Source: Heliopora coerulea (lineage: Eukaryota; Cnidaria; Anthozoa; Scleralcyonacea; Helioporidae). Taken from it: a DNA stretch of 64,000 bases. Numbering within the stretch: position 1 is the stretch's first letter; each line of letters opens with the position of its first letter. This document shows positions 9,840-20,284 of this stretch, piece by piece. The DNA lies in contig JASJOG010000061.1 in assembly GCA_030142905.1 (NCBI GenBank), positions 1,054,001 through 1,118,000 on the forward strand. The letters are read 5' to 3'. The position numbers were made by a program, and so were the translations under genes. The notes beneath the pieces are model-generated. The model saw only the letters and a list, made by a program, of their open reading frames with translations, was not told where the DNA came from and ran no database searches.

Positions 9840-10630
9840 TTAACACCAAAATTTTATATTTTTTTGCTTCCATATTGCAATTCCACGCCAAACACTGTGA
9901 TTTACTAATAAATCTTGGATCTTCGTTGCGAGAGAATGCAAATGCTTGACCGAGTTAGTTCAAAATCAGAACAAAAACTTCCTACTTTGAATTTGACCTT
10001 ATCAGTTAACTCTTTCCCGGTGGGCGCTCTCCCTAGGACGAGTACAAAAAAAGGGAGTGAGTTAAACTTTTCAACACACTTAACTTTACTTCCTGATGTA
10101 GTTTAGATGTGAAAAGGAACGTGAAACATTTCGAAAATTCAGGAAGTACCTTCTTAGCCAGGTGAAGAAGATAACGATTGCTCAACGTTGCAATAACCTT
10201 TAACGTTCCGGCTGTAACTTGGATTTCTTTCTTCCTATCATTGACTTTCAATTGTTTATATCATACTATCGTTTATTGGACACTCCGATGAATGTTTAAC
10301 TTTTCCTATGGTGACCAACTTTCTTCGCAGATTTCCAGATTAAGTCAATGTCGTTTAATTGTAGAATACCTGTTCTTATCAAATACTGAATATTTGGCAT
10401 AGGGAAGTATCAAGTGTCAATATTAATATATGATTCTAACACTAAAAATATCATAAATTATAAAATACTTGCACTTGAAAATTTCCTTCCAGTAATATAA
10501 ATTCGTTATAAGCAATGTACTGGTATGATCATACAAGTATCCGTAGTGTCAAAATCCTTTTTGTTAGTTAAATATTAAGAATGACATTTTTTAAAAATTA
10601 GATCAAGACTCAATTCTATTGATATTGGCA
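9840..10630. other. No gene recognised
   Basis: AT-rich with a short GC-richer patch at 10010-10060. A minus-strand frame near 10140-10230 has plausible splice-like edges but no domain; it is listed among rejected items. Confidence 0.4.
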
Positions 10631-10631
10631 C

Positions 10632-11870
10632 TTACGAAAATTTCACATGTCATTTCACATGTGAAAAACATGTGGAATTGGAATATTCTCACTAATGAAA
10701 TGTGAACGTGAACACGCATTTTTACAAGTGAAATGCAGGAAATTCCTAAATCACGCGTGAAATGAACTGGTTCAAAATTTCACATGTGAAAGCCTGGTTT
10801 ACGACACATATATTTCACATATGAAATGGAACATTCGCAAATGAATAATAATTTCACTAAAGCGAAAGGGTTGAAGATGAACATTGGTAAAACACAGTTG
10901 ATGGTGTCGGGGAAGAATTGTGGTGATGTTGAAAGACTAGGGAAGTGGCTATGTACTATATGTGGAAAGGGCGTTGGGAGCAATTCTGTCAAAATGTACA
11001 GGATGCAGTGGATGGGTACACAATCAATGCTCAGGTGTGAAGGGCTCTCTGGTTTGAGTTGAAGAGATGTTTGTGTGCAAGATGTGTGAAAGAGCAGGTG
11101 ATGAAGAGGATGGGAATGTGGAGGAGAGCTTGGATCTGGGAAATGGCGTTCACTTAGAGAATGTAGGAAAGTTTTGTTACCTGGGTGATATGCCGAATGG
11201 GGGTGAAGGAGTGAATTCTGCATCCGTGGCAAGGGTGCGTTGTGTATGGAGGAGTTATCAGAGATCTTGACAAGGAATAAAGTTTCACTTAAACTGAAGG
11301 GGAAGCTGTATGTGACATGTGTGAGGAGTGATATGGTATATGGAAGTGAAACGTGGACCATGACGGTGAAGCAGAGTGGGAGATTGGAACGTACGGAGAT
11401 GAGGATGGTGAGATGGATGTGTGGTGTATCACTGAGGGATAGAGTGCCGAGCGCAGAGTTGAGGGAAAGAATGGGGATAGAGTCAGTATCTGATGCCGTG
11501 AAACGGAATAGGTTAAGATGGTTGGAACATGTGCTGCGAAAGGATGATGATGATTGGGTGAAAAAGATCATGTCATTTGAGGTGGAAGGTAAGAGAGAAC
11601 GGGAAGGCCGAGGATGACACGGAGCCAGGTGGCAGAAAGGGAAATGAGAGAATGCAGGTTAAAAAGGGAAGATGCGAAGGATAGGGAGAGGTGGAGGAGG
11701 TTGCTGTGTAGAGCCGCTGGCCAACCCCTGCGTAAGCAGGGAAAACGGACTTAAAACGACTGTTTTTGTTGTTGTTGTTGATTTTCATTTACGTATGGAA
11801 TTTAAACTATTCACATGTGACACAAATTCATACGTGAAATTGCATGTGAACATTTTAAAGAGGGGTATTG
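10632..11870. mobile_element. Palindrome-rich MITE split by a LINE insertion
   Basis: The two flanks, 10632-10860 and 11785-11870, together correspond in inverted orientation to the intact element at 18320-18650. The left flank shares CACATGTTTTTCACATGTGA (reverse complement) and the GGAACATTC...TTTCACT block; the right flank shares the following TTTTCATTT...TTCACATGTGA and CATGTGAAC blocks. The repeated core is TTTCACATGTGAAA. The LINE piece lies exactly at the break. Confidence 0.8.
10862..11780 (+). mobile_element. LINE 3' fragment inserted in the MITE
   Basis: A 5'-truncated non-LTR element keeping the RT C-terminal region. It starts within a segment reading KGLKMNIGKTQLMVSGKNCG, then has a cysteine-rich CTICGKGVGSNS stretch, FVCKMC, FCYLGD and SARVRC-like blocks, and a long frame at 11240-11617 with VRSDMVYGSETWTMTVKQS and RMVRWMCGVSLRDRVPSAEL. 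The coding end reaches about 11755 and a (TTG)n tail closes it at 11766-11780. The frame breaks at about 11061 and 11270 show it is dead. This family is widespread in marine invertebrates (recalled). Confidence 0.85.
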
Positions 11871-11879
11871 ATTTGAAAA

Positions 11880-12177
11880 TAAATGTTAAAAAAATAAATA
11901 ATTAAAAGCAAACGGATCGTCAATTTATATTTTGTTTCATATTTTCTCAACATCATCAAGAATGTAAAGAAATGCCATGGGAATTTCGTAAGGAATAATA
12001 ACAACAGTTCAGTTTTCCCCAACCACCATGTTTCGGCAAAGAGGCTTTTCTTGCTTGTCAGTGGCATTCGGTGTTACTTGTATGTCAAGCGGGTTCGTTT
12101 AAACAATTGCATTTGAAGATTACATCTTTATCTGGCCGACAACAGATCTGGAGGGGGCCTCCTATAAAAAACCTGGG
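11880..12177. other. No gene recognised
   Basis: AT-rich sequence following the MITE. No motif or boundary is evident. Confidence 0.35.
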
Positions 12178-12479
12178 TTACTCCCACACACACTCCAAAG
12201 TAATTCCATACGTCCACTGATTACTGATGTACAAGATCATCCACCAAAGTTTTTCAGTTGAACTCCGTAAAATATGTGCTAAATGTTCTCGCTCCGCAAA
12301 ATTCACGAGCTCCCCGTTCCGGTCCCCCAACAGAGATGTACTATTTATGTCACTGACCATGTTTTTATTGATTTTATTCATTGAGGAGTTGCCGAGCTTC
12401 CTTGGCCTTCTTTAGACCCTCAAAGCCAATGGAAGTTTCTCAATCACTCAAAACTATATTTGAGTTTGTTTTATTAACT

Positions 12480-12860
12480 TCTATGGGATAGGAACTAGTG
12501 TCATAAACGGTCTTTCGGAGTTCTTTTTTATCCCCGTAAAATACCTACTGGCCCTCAACCAAGTCCCTTTTGTCGTATTTGCTCTTCCCAACTTTTATCC
12601 CCTCTATTTCAACCTCTTGTTGTGCCTCTCCGATAATCTCATGATTTCTCTTTTTTGCGTGAAAAATTTTTTTCCTACCGCTAGACAAAATATATTCCTG
12701 TCCACAGCTCTATTAATTGCCATGAGAGTTATTTCATATGACATTGGTCAATCCCTCGATGCCCACAAATAAATTAACATGATTTCTTCGAGGGTTAAAT
12801 TGCTTTGCTCGAACCAGTTATTTCTGTGGATATTTTTGTCGATTTAGCCATCTCCTCTAT
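12480..12860 (-). pseudogene. Merlin (IS1016/IS1595-like) transposase remnant
   Basis: Read on the minus strand, one frame gives HRNNWFEQSNLTLEEIMLIY then, after a stop, SYEITLMAINRAVDRNIF. A shifted frame gives HEIIGEAQQEVEIEGIKVGK and KYDKRDLVEGQ-stop-VF. These match the order of motifs in ISXO2/IS1595-type transposases, which in animals form the Merlin superfamily: SWFExSxLTLEExL...YxW, xxVDWxxFCREVC, then VEIDExKFGKRKYxxGxxVEGQWVF. The first catalytic Asp of VEIDE has become Glu and the next residue has changed. At least two stops and one frameshift are present. A more doubtful open stretch continues to 12178. No terminal repeats were found. Confidence 0.6.
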
Positions 12861-12869
12861 CGATTGTTC

Positions 12870-14020
12870 GCACCCATATCATGTTGTTGTGACTCGTGGG
12901 AGCCGTGTGAGATTGAAGTTGTTCAGACAAATGTAGTTCCTAAATACATTCCCAACTAGCCAGCCCATAGGCTGCAAATCTCTACTTCTTTATCTTAAAA
13001 TTTCTGCTTTAACTACTTGTTTGCAGTGAATTCTTACCAGCCTGACATGTGGCATCAATGAACAAAAATGATGTACTTGCGAGACCTGCACAACTCCTTT
13101 TCAGTCTTACTTTATGCATATTGAACAAATGTTATTGCAACGTGTTTCTACAATCGAATTTCGTCTAGTTTTATGACAATATGAAATATAATTCAACTTT
13201 ATAAAGGGTCAAGTCGTTTACAGAATTACAACAAAAAGATGCTTTCACAGAGGTTTGCAAGTTTATATGCTGCTCTGGAAAATTATTTTTCATGCAATGT
13301 TACTCAATTAATTCATTCTCCCCTTTACATTATTCTACTAGAGACTAGGTTAGTAATCAGGAGAGTAATTGGTCTTGCAAGGAAGGAATGTTAAATAACG
13401 TTACGTTTTGGGTTACTTAGCATCTCGTCTCACTTACGTAAAACGACTCACCCGTATCACTTGTATAACATGTGTCAAGTGTATCATTTGTAGTTAACGC
13501 ACCTCTCGCATTCTAAGTATAATGTAATATAATAATACCTATCACACGTATTACTGATATGGTTAATTTCATTAGTATTCAGTTAGTATGACTCGTATAG
13601 TATATGAGAAACTATTTCAATCGTATGCTGTGTCATGTGTATCCCACATATCTCGTGCGTTGCTTATTGCAAGCGATCAATCAATGGCCTACTACCAAAA
13701 ATCTTTCGTGAGGGATGCATTCTGCTATTGTTTTTAAAATTTTATCCAAAAATGAACTTTAGAAATTTTAGCCCTGTTAGCGGAGCTGACATTTCAACCC
13801 AGATAAAATTCCTTGCACGTAAACTAGTCTCCTGATAAATACCATAATGCATTATTTTCCGGCTTAAAAACCGAAATCATCCTTTTCAGTTCTTTCCAAT
13901 TTCTTTCATAGCTTTCCACTTTAGTATATATTCAGCAGAGTTTACCATAATAAGTTTAATCCAGTTCATTGAATCATTTTCAGACTCGGACATGTCGACG
14001 TTGGTTAACTGCATATCTTC
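12870..14020. other. No gene recognised
   Basis: AT-rich intergenic or intronic sequence without family motifs on either strand. The region just right of 12860 may contain the decayed zinc-ribbon start of the Merlin gene. Confidence 0.4.
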
Positions 14021-14025
14021 GAAAA

Positions 14026-14096
14026 ACGGTTTGTGACCCTGGACGGGAGTTGAATCGATAACCTTACGACCGATGAGACACTTTAATTATTGAGCT
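14026..14096 (-). repeat. tRNA-like sequence, copy 1
   Basis: On the minus strand, GGGTAGCTCAATAATTAAAG resembles an A-box and CGATTCAACTCCCGTC a B-box, about 45 bases apart. Base pairing is too poor for a working tRNA. A second similar fragment follows at 14236-14306, suggesting a SINE family. Confidence 0.5.
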
Positions 14097-14235
14097 ACCC
14101 AGACTAAAATGGAGAGCGAAGGCGCAAGTACGACATATGTGTTGCCTAAGCAGCAGCCACATTATGTTAATAATTCTGTCGAGTACGGTTGATATTAGGA
14201 ATGGGAGCTTGCAGATATTCATGGATGTTCGTTAT

Positions 14236-14306
14236 ACGTTCGATAACCTCGTACCTCAGAAAGACGATTCCTGAGCTCCAGGCGTGGATTAAACTCGCAA
14301 CTTTCT
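14236..14306 (-). repeat. tRNA-like sequence, copy 2 (degenerate)
   Basis: The minus strand reads CTCACCGGTCATTAGAAAGT then TGCGAGTTTAATCCACGCC, parallel to the CTCATCGGTCGTAAGG... and B-box part of the copy at 14026-14096. It ends where the next LINE begins. Confidence 0.45.
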
Positions 14307-14317
14307 AATGACCGGTG

Positions 14318-15014
14318 AGACGATGTTACCATTGACCTATCATTTTGGTGAAACCCAATCAAAGAGGCTTCAAAAATTGCAAAACAGATCTGCCCGAATA
14401 ATTACAAATATGAGTAATGATGTACATCACTCGATTGCTCTGCACGCATTAAATTGGGAACCATTGAAAGTTCAAAGGAAAAGGGCAAAGTCAAAAATGA
14501 TGTTTAAAATGTTGAATAACATGGGTCCGAAAAGCCTCTCAAACTTCTTTACCTTTAGAAGCGATGTTTCAGATTATGACCTACGTGATACGTCGCTTAA
14601 ACTTTCTTTTCCAAAACCGCGTACAAACAGAATGAAAAAAAGCTTTTTGTTTGACGGAGCTAAACTATGGAATAGTTTACCTGAGCAAATAAGAAGGTGC
14701 ACTTCTTTCACGAGATTTGAAGCTAAAATCGCTGCTCACAGTATCGCCTACATCACTTAACATTCAACTCTGTAAATATACATTTAATTATGAATCTATC
14801 TTTTCATTACCAAGTCCTAGCTTCCATTGTAAATACCTTAACTATTAGCGTAGACCTTAACTAACGAATCTCTTGTAATTTGTACACAACTTTTTTTTTA
14901 AATTTTTTCTTTAATTTTTTTTTTTTATAAATTTTTTTTCACCCCCTTCGTGCAAACCAGCTTATGTTGTCGAGGCTAGCATGAATAAATAAAGTTATCA
15001 TCATCATCATCATT
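14318..15014 (+). mobile_element. CR1/L2-like LINE 3' end, 5'-truncated
   Basis: An open frame of about 145 codons to 14760 carries the C-terminal region of the RT protein: SKRLQKLQNRSARIITN, VHHSIALHALNWEPLKVQRK, AKSKMMFKMLNNMGP, then YDLRDTSLKLSFPKPRTNRM and GAKLWNSLPEQIRRCTSFTR. A 240-base 3' untranslated region follows with long T runs, AATAAATAAA, and a (TCA)n tail at 14997-15014. The uninterrupted frame and clean tail mark it as a fairly recent insertion. Confidence 0.9.
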
Positions 15015-16679
15015 CAAGTGGCGAGCTCCACATATATGTGCGACTTCCACATATATGTGATAAGTACGTAAGCCAAAGAAAAATATTCGAATATCGCCCG
15101 TGATATCACCATGACGCTTCCACGTGTATTTCGTACATAACTACCTTGTTTTTTTATTTCATTTTCTTTTTTTTTTTGTTTCTACATATTTTCCATGGAC
15201 CTCAAAAGAAATAAATTGGACGTCCAATGTATAAAATGATGCATTCTGTAACTTGGTAAATGGGTTCGTAAAAGAAGTAGGCTACGTGGAACTATTAAAG
15301 TTTTCGAGAAGTAAAAAACAACGTACGTTGACTGCTAAAACTTAGAAGAAAATATACCACGAAACAAATTAAAGCTAAAGTGAGCTAATGCTCGCGAAAA
15401 TCGGTGACGCTGTATAGCATGGGACGCTGATTAAATTCGAAAGTTTGGGAAAATAACGAAGTAACTAATCAGGTAACTTATTTTCAAATAGAGTGCTTTG
15501 TCATTTAAGTAATACATTTCTACGTACTCAATGATCAGTCATAATGATGGATTAATAACAGACAAACGATACCCAAAGCACAACTTATTAACCACTGACA
15601 CAAGTTCATGACGTTAGTGACAACTGATACATGTCAGAATTTGAAAAACTAAATAGAAAAATATTTGTTTCAGTAGATGGAGGAATTAAATATAATCATA
15701 TTCTATGTTAAGGTCTCCTCGAATAGGTGGCCATCCTTAAAGTCCAGAGGTTAAAAAGCGCCCTGATCTCTGAACCTTTTGCCGACTGATTATTTTGAGA
15801 AGCGAAAGAGGCGTCCTGCTACAGAGAAAACGGGACGACACTGCGGGTACATAGAAAAAGGGACGCACCCGTACCCTTGAAGCCCACGTGTTGGTGTACA
15901 GTTGTGGGTGGGATGGCCCGACCCTCATGAGACTTTGTTCCCATGAACTTGCTGTCCACGTGAGGGCCGTTGAGGGGAGGAGCAGCAACAGGGCTTCTTT
16001 TGCTCGCTTGTTTAATCAGTTTTTAACAAAACCATATCTAAAATAATTTGAAGTTACGGGTTTTTCCTTGGATTTGCCAAGGTTGAGAACCAGAACAATC
16101 AAATTAGGGCCATAAATGACCCAATATGTCTGTTAACAAGGAATCTTTTCTTCTTTTGATCTTAAATGTCTCGCTTTCTCAAACTTCGTCAAAATAGTGA
16201 CCATTTTCCTATCTCCTTTTCATTTATTTTATCTCGCCATGACAAGTGTATCAGCTAATCAAAGTGCACAGTTCATCATTCAATCACAGGTCATTCTGGT
16301 CGGTATTTTTGTTGTCATCTTCGAGTTGAAAATTTTAATTATTCATAATCTATCACGTGTCTGGTCGTTCGAGAAGTAATGACGTTCGAATTCCGTATGT
16401 TCTTTATTCGGTCAGTATTTACATTTCGATTATTCGTATTATTGGTACAGTTCGGTCAGAAGCAAATATTTAGGTTGTTTAATTCAAACCTGAAATAGAG
16501 GCATCAGGCATCAAACCGAATACTGAATATTCGAAATTCGTTGGAGATTTGAAGTGGCGTCGGAAAGTGACAGCCATGAGGAGGGCATTTGGTTCTCTAG
16601 AAAAAAGTTTTGCATCCACGACAACCCATTTGGCCAATTGTCTCCCAAAACTGGTATTGAACTTGTAAGATTTGTGCAT
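15015..16679. other. No gene; GC-richer island at 15735-15990
   Basis: Mostly AT-rich. The stretch 15735-15990 is noticeably richer in G and C and has an open minus-strand frame of 83 residues, but no motif supports it as an exon. Confidence 0.4.
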
Positions 16680-17380
16680 CTGAGTCGCTATTTATGCATG
16701 AAAAACACAGTTTGAATGCAAACTAATGATTATTACTACAGCGTTATGATATTTCACAGGAGTCACGGAAACTGAATATTCCATTATCTCACTAAATTTT
16801 GCATATTTTCCTCGAGGTTTGCCCTCTTTAGAAATTTTGTTGCCCCTCGTTATCCCCTTCTAGACTAGGACGTCTGGTGCCACCAATGGTGGAGAACACG
16901 ACTACTTGAACATGAGATGGTTAATGTTGTTGTAAAAATGATCAAGAACTGGATAATGTTTTTTTCTTTGTTTGGCCAATGAGTGAATTGTAAGAAGCCT
17001 GGACAGCCTATTTGGCGGAGAAGTTTAAAAGAAATCTAAGAAAGAGCACTAAAGTTGCATCCATCATCTAGTCTTTGGTTAACTATCCAATTCATATAAA
17101 AATATGATCATTGGATATATTACAGTTGCTTACCTAAGAATATGGATATGTTTTGTTTGGACTTTTGCTTTGTGTTTACTGAAAAAATATTAAGTAGTCA
17201 TTAGCTTGGCAGTAACTGCTTTATTTCTTTAGTAAACTGACAGTTACTGATATTTTTGAGCTTTTCCGGTCAGCCGCTTGATAGTTATCCGTTTAAGATT
17301 TGTTTCTCCAGACAGTAGCAATCTATACAATAATTGGTAAACTTACGTTCAACTGACGGTCCTCTCGTGCATGATTCACG
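16680..17380 (+). mobile_element. Dispersed repeat R1, copy A (diverged)
   Basis: Starts with TCGCTATTTATGCATGAAAA, parallel to B (about 20297) and C (about 60130), and shares TTATGATATTT, AGACTAGGACGTC, TTGTTGCC, the TGTAAAAATGATC block and AACTATCCAATTCA with them. It stops near the GACGGTCC segment, so it lacks the right third of R1. Confidence 0.7.
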
Positions 17381-17779
17381 GCCTTCAAACGTTATCTCAT
17401 CTAAACGTTGTATCTCCTTAATATTTCCACTTCCTGAAGGGAGTCACCTCCAAAATTAGCAATTTGTGAATAATTAGAACCAAGATATGTCGATTGATAA
17501 TTAAAGTTCATTGTCTGGGATAGGGTAGTTTTGAGAAAGATTACGGTGGTCGGTAATTAATTGTTTAACTGAGTCAGAGTCATCTTCAGGATTACAATGA
17601 GATTTGTTTACCGAATAATGCCATTTTTTATATCTCTCAATTGAAGCGAAAAACCAAAGGCAAACTCTATTAAAAGACAAACACTTAGGCTGACAATGGA
17701 AATTGGCCAGTCCAAATCAAATGCAAATAAATAATCAACCTTTGCTTGGAAAACAAATTTATCGATTTGAAGGACGTTG
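17381..17779. other. No gene recognised
   Basis: AT-rich sequence between R1 copy A and a LINE fragment; no motif seen. Confidence 0.35.
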
Positions 17780-18318
17780 ATAAAAATGGCAAATTTATTT
17801 TTAAAAACGTGGCGTTACAGGGTTCTCTGTGCTAGTGACACCATTAGGTTAATGAGGAGTCAGGATTAGCTTTAAAGAAGTACAATATGTCCAGGTATTC
17901 TTGCCAGTAGCAAAGTGGAAGTAACTTTCTCACTAAAAGCCCTTCACTATAAGTTTTACTACCATGAAATGAAAGGTCCAGCGTATATTTTGTTAGTCTA
18001 TTTTGAATACGTTTTACCCTCATGATAAAGTTGACCGACTGCGGAGCCCATTTGTGATACGAAACCCAGCTGTGAACGAACAAGAGCTAAATAAAGTGTT
18101 CGATGGGCATTGAAGCTGTAGATGTTCCTCGTACTTCTTGGAACATGTCCCACGAGTTCGTTGGCTTGGGAACAATGTGCGAGAACATGCTTCGACGAAG
18201 TTAAATTACCCGTCGTCCAAACACCAAGGTCACGTTCACAGTGTGTACCATCCAAAAGTATACCTTGAAGTTTATAGGGATACTCTATTTTATTCTGCTT
18301 TCTTGTGATATGGAGTAG
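17780..18318 (-). pseudogene. CR1-like LINE RT C-terminal fragment
   Basis: Two overlapping minus-strand frames (17998-18255 and 17844-18083) read ERDLGVWTTGNLTSSKHVLA, RTLYLALVRSQLGF, then VKRIQNRLTKYTLDLSFHGS and LLPLCYWQEYLDILYFFKA. This is the thumb/C-terminal region of a CR1-type RT (compare ERDLGVxxxxxLxW, RRTLYLxLVRSQL, LLPLxYWxExxDLxFFxK). The frame changes near 18000-18080. Its upstream side ends at 18319, exactly at the terminal inverted repeat of the neighbouring MITE. Confidence 0.8.
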
Positions 18319-18319
18319 T

Positions 18320-18650
18320 CCTTTACAAAAATTTCATGTGCAAGTTCACATAAGAAAATAGTATTTCATATGTGAATTATTTCAATTTCACATGTGAAAT
18401 GAAAATTTTATAGTGAAATGAATTTTAGTAAGTGAATGTTCCATTTTGCATGTGAAATATATATTTCCAGTGGGACTTGTACTACGATTTCACATGTGAA
18501 ATTTTGAACCAATTCATTTCACATGCCAATTAGGTATTTCACACGTGAAAATGTTGCGATTTCATATGTAAATGAAAATTTCACATATGAAAATATTTCA
18601 ATTTCACATGTTTTTCACATGTGAAATGACATGTGAAATTTTTGAAAGGG
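18320..18650. mobile_element. Palindrome-rich MITE (CACATGTG family), intact ends
   Basis: The ends are inverted repeats of about 20 bases: CCTTTACAAAAATTTCATGT at the left and CCCTTTCAAAAATTTCACAT as reverse complement of the right. Inside, TTTCACATGTGAAA and variants occur many times, so the single strand can fold into stacked hairpins. No coding capacity. Direct target duplications are not obvious. A second copy in opposite orientation lies at 10632-11870. Confidence 0.85.
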
Positions 18651-19789
18651 TTGTGCCCTTGGATGTGTACAGTTGGAGCCCAGCGTGTGAGGAACAGGTT
18701 CCAAAGTTCGAAATTAAAGAAATAAGAGCAGTTTGAGCCAACCCTTTGAACCATCCTTCGAACTATCCCTCAACTTCGTTCCGCTTCTTGTTCAATGACA
18801 GAATTTCCATTTACGTTATTATAAAAGTGGTGAGACATGCAAATGTTGGTTTTCATTCGCAAAGCATCTGTTCTTTGTCTTTCTGATCAATGATGTTGTC
18901 TTATGCGCAGCTCGTAAAAACAGCCTAAGTTATGACATGGTTACTAAATACACGTTTTTGACTCATGTTTCTGCTTACTCCAGTTCGTCAAGGCCACCTG
19001 AATTAGGTTCGAGCGGCAAACTAATTAAAAATGTCGAACTTAATTGATTCAGACGTCGAAATTATCAGGCGCTTAATATCTTGAAATACGTTTGGCACAT
19101 GATAAGCTCGATGTCTGAACTGGGCCTAAGTTTGATTCAATCTTCTTCATTAGCACAATCTGAGTTATGCCGAACGTTAATTTGGGTCTTCATCAATACG
19201 GATGCGGGTACGGCAAAAATCGTGACGACTGTAAATGACAGCAGTGTCACCATGAGCATATGGTCCTCGGCAAGGATGTAGACACAAAGTCTGCGAAGGA
19301 ACAAAAATCAGATCATGTAGCAACTTAGGCACAGCAGTAGACCAATCTATATTCCGTTAGTAGGCTGCTGCAGTAATTGTTATCTCTTCTAATCCAAAAT
19401 CCATAGTTTAAAGTCTTAGAAACCGTTTATAATCAACACTGTATAGCTGGTTACACAAGTTTATTGAACAAAACAAATACATGTGTTATTTAAATGGCTG
19501 AGAAGCCGCACTGTAAACCGTATACTTAAAAACACAAAAACATGTCCTTAATCCGGACCCATATTAGCCTGCGGTGCAGACGCTTGTGCAGTTTCTGTTA
19601 AGCGTCTGCGCATCGGAAGTCAAAAGCTTGTTCTAAATAGTTGAAGTCACGTGGATTTTAATCGCATCTAACAAAATTAATTTGGGCAATATATTATAAT
19701 TATGTGTTGTAATTCATGGGGTTTCTTTGGTGTGTTCTGTATTTTTCGACGTTGATAAAAGCTTCAAATCGAAGTTTGGTTGGAAATAA
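18651..19789. other. No gene recognised
   Basis: AT-rich sequence with no supported ORF or repeat edge. Confidence 0.4.
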
Positions 19790-20262
19790 GGGAAGTTTTC
19801 AGTGAAATTTGAGATTGACGACCTTCGCTTCGTTATTCATCCTGGCTCGCAACATAGACGTCGTGGGTGCTTGGGTATCTTGAAGCAAAGTAGGAACTAC
19901 AAGAAGGAGCTTGATGATTTGAACGATAAACTTCTGCGCCAATATCACGAAAAGCCAGGAGCAAAGAGACTTGTAGTTAAGACCAGAGACTGACTCAACA
20001 CCCTCTCTAATACATTTTCAACCAACCTTGACTCCGACTCCACGTCGGCAAAGACTCCAACATACAAAAAATATTTCACCTTTCCCCAGACTACCATTGT
20101 GTCCGTTAAGGTTGGGTGAAAAATTAAGACATCAACTGCACTTTGCCTGACATCTTGAATCAATTAGGAAAAACTTGTGGGAGTAACATACACACAAATT
20201 GCTCTCACGACTTGGCGTTGTAAAAAGGTCAGAGAAGAGTTTGTCCTTTTCTATGAAACTTG
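19790..20262 (+). repeat. Direct repeat, left copy, with short ORF
   Basis: Closely matches 22000-22432. It carries an open frame of 62 codons from 19802 to 19993: KFEIDDLRFVIHPGSQHRR, QSRNYKKELDDLNDKLLRQY, HEKPGAKRLVVKTRD then stop. GTTTTCAG, a good splice-acceptor shape, stands just before it. I do not recognise the protein. The right copy is frameshifted, so this may be the better-preserved terminal exon of some mobile or duplicated gene. Confidence 0.75.
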
Positions 20263-20284
20263 TGTTGAACGTCTAAGATTTGCA

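Noticed and set aside
10033..10251. Possible middle exon of the ZU5/Death gene (KEIQVTAGTLKVIATLSNRY)
   Set aside because: The donor-like and acceptor-like edges are weak and no domain is recognised; the phase could not be made to fit with confidence.
10780..11571. 263-aa minus-strand ORF as a gene
   Set aside because: It is the antisense shadow of the plus-strand LINE RT frames, which carry recognised motifs.
15737..15988. 83-aa minus-strand ORF in a GC-richer island
   Set aside because: No motif, no splice sites of quality, and no partner exon.
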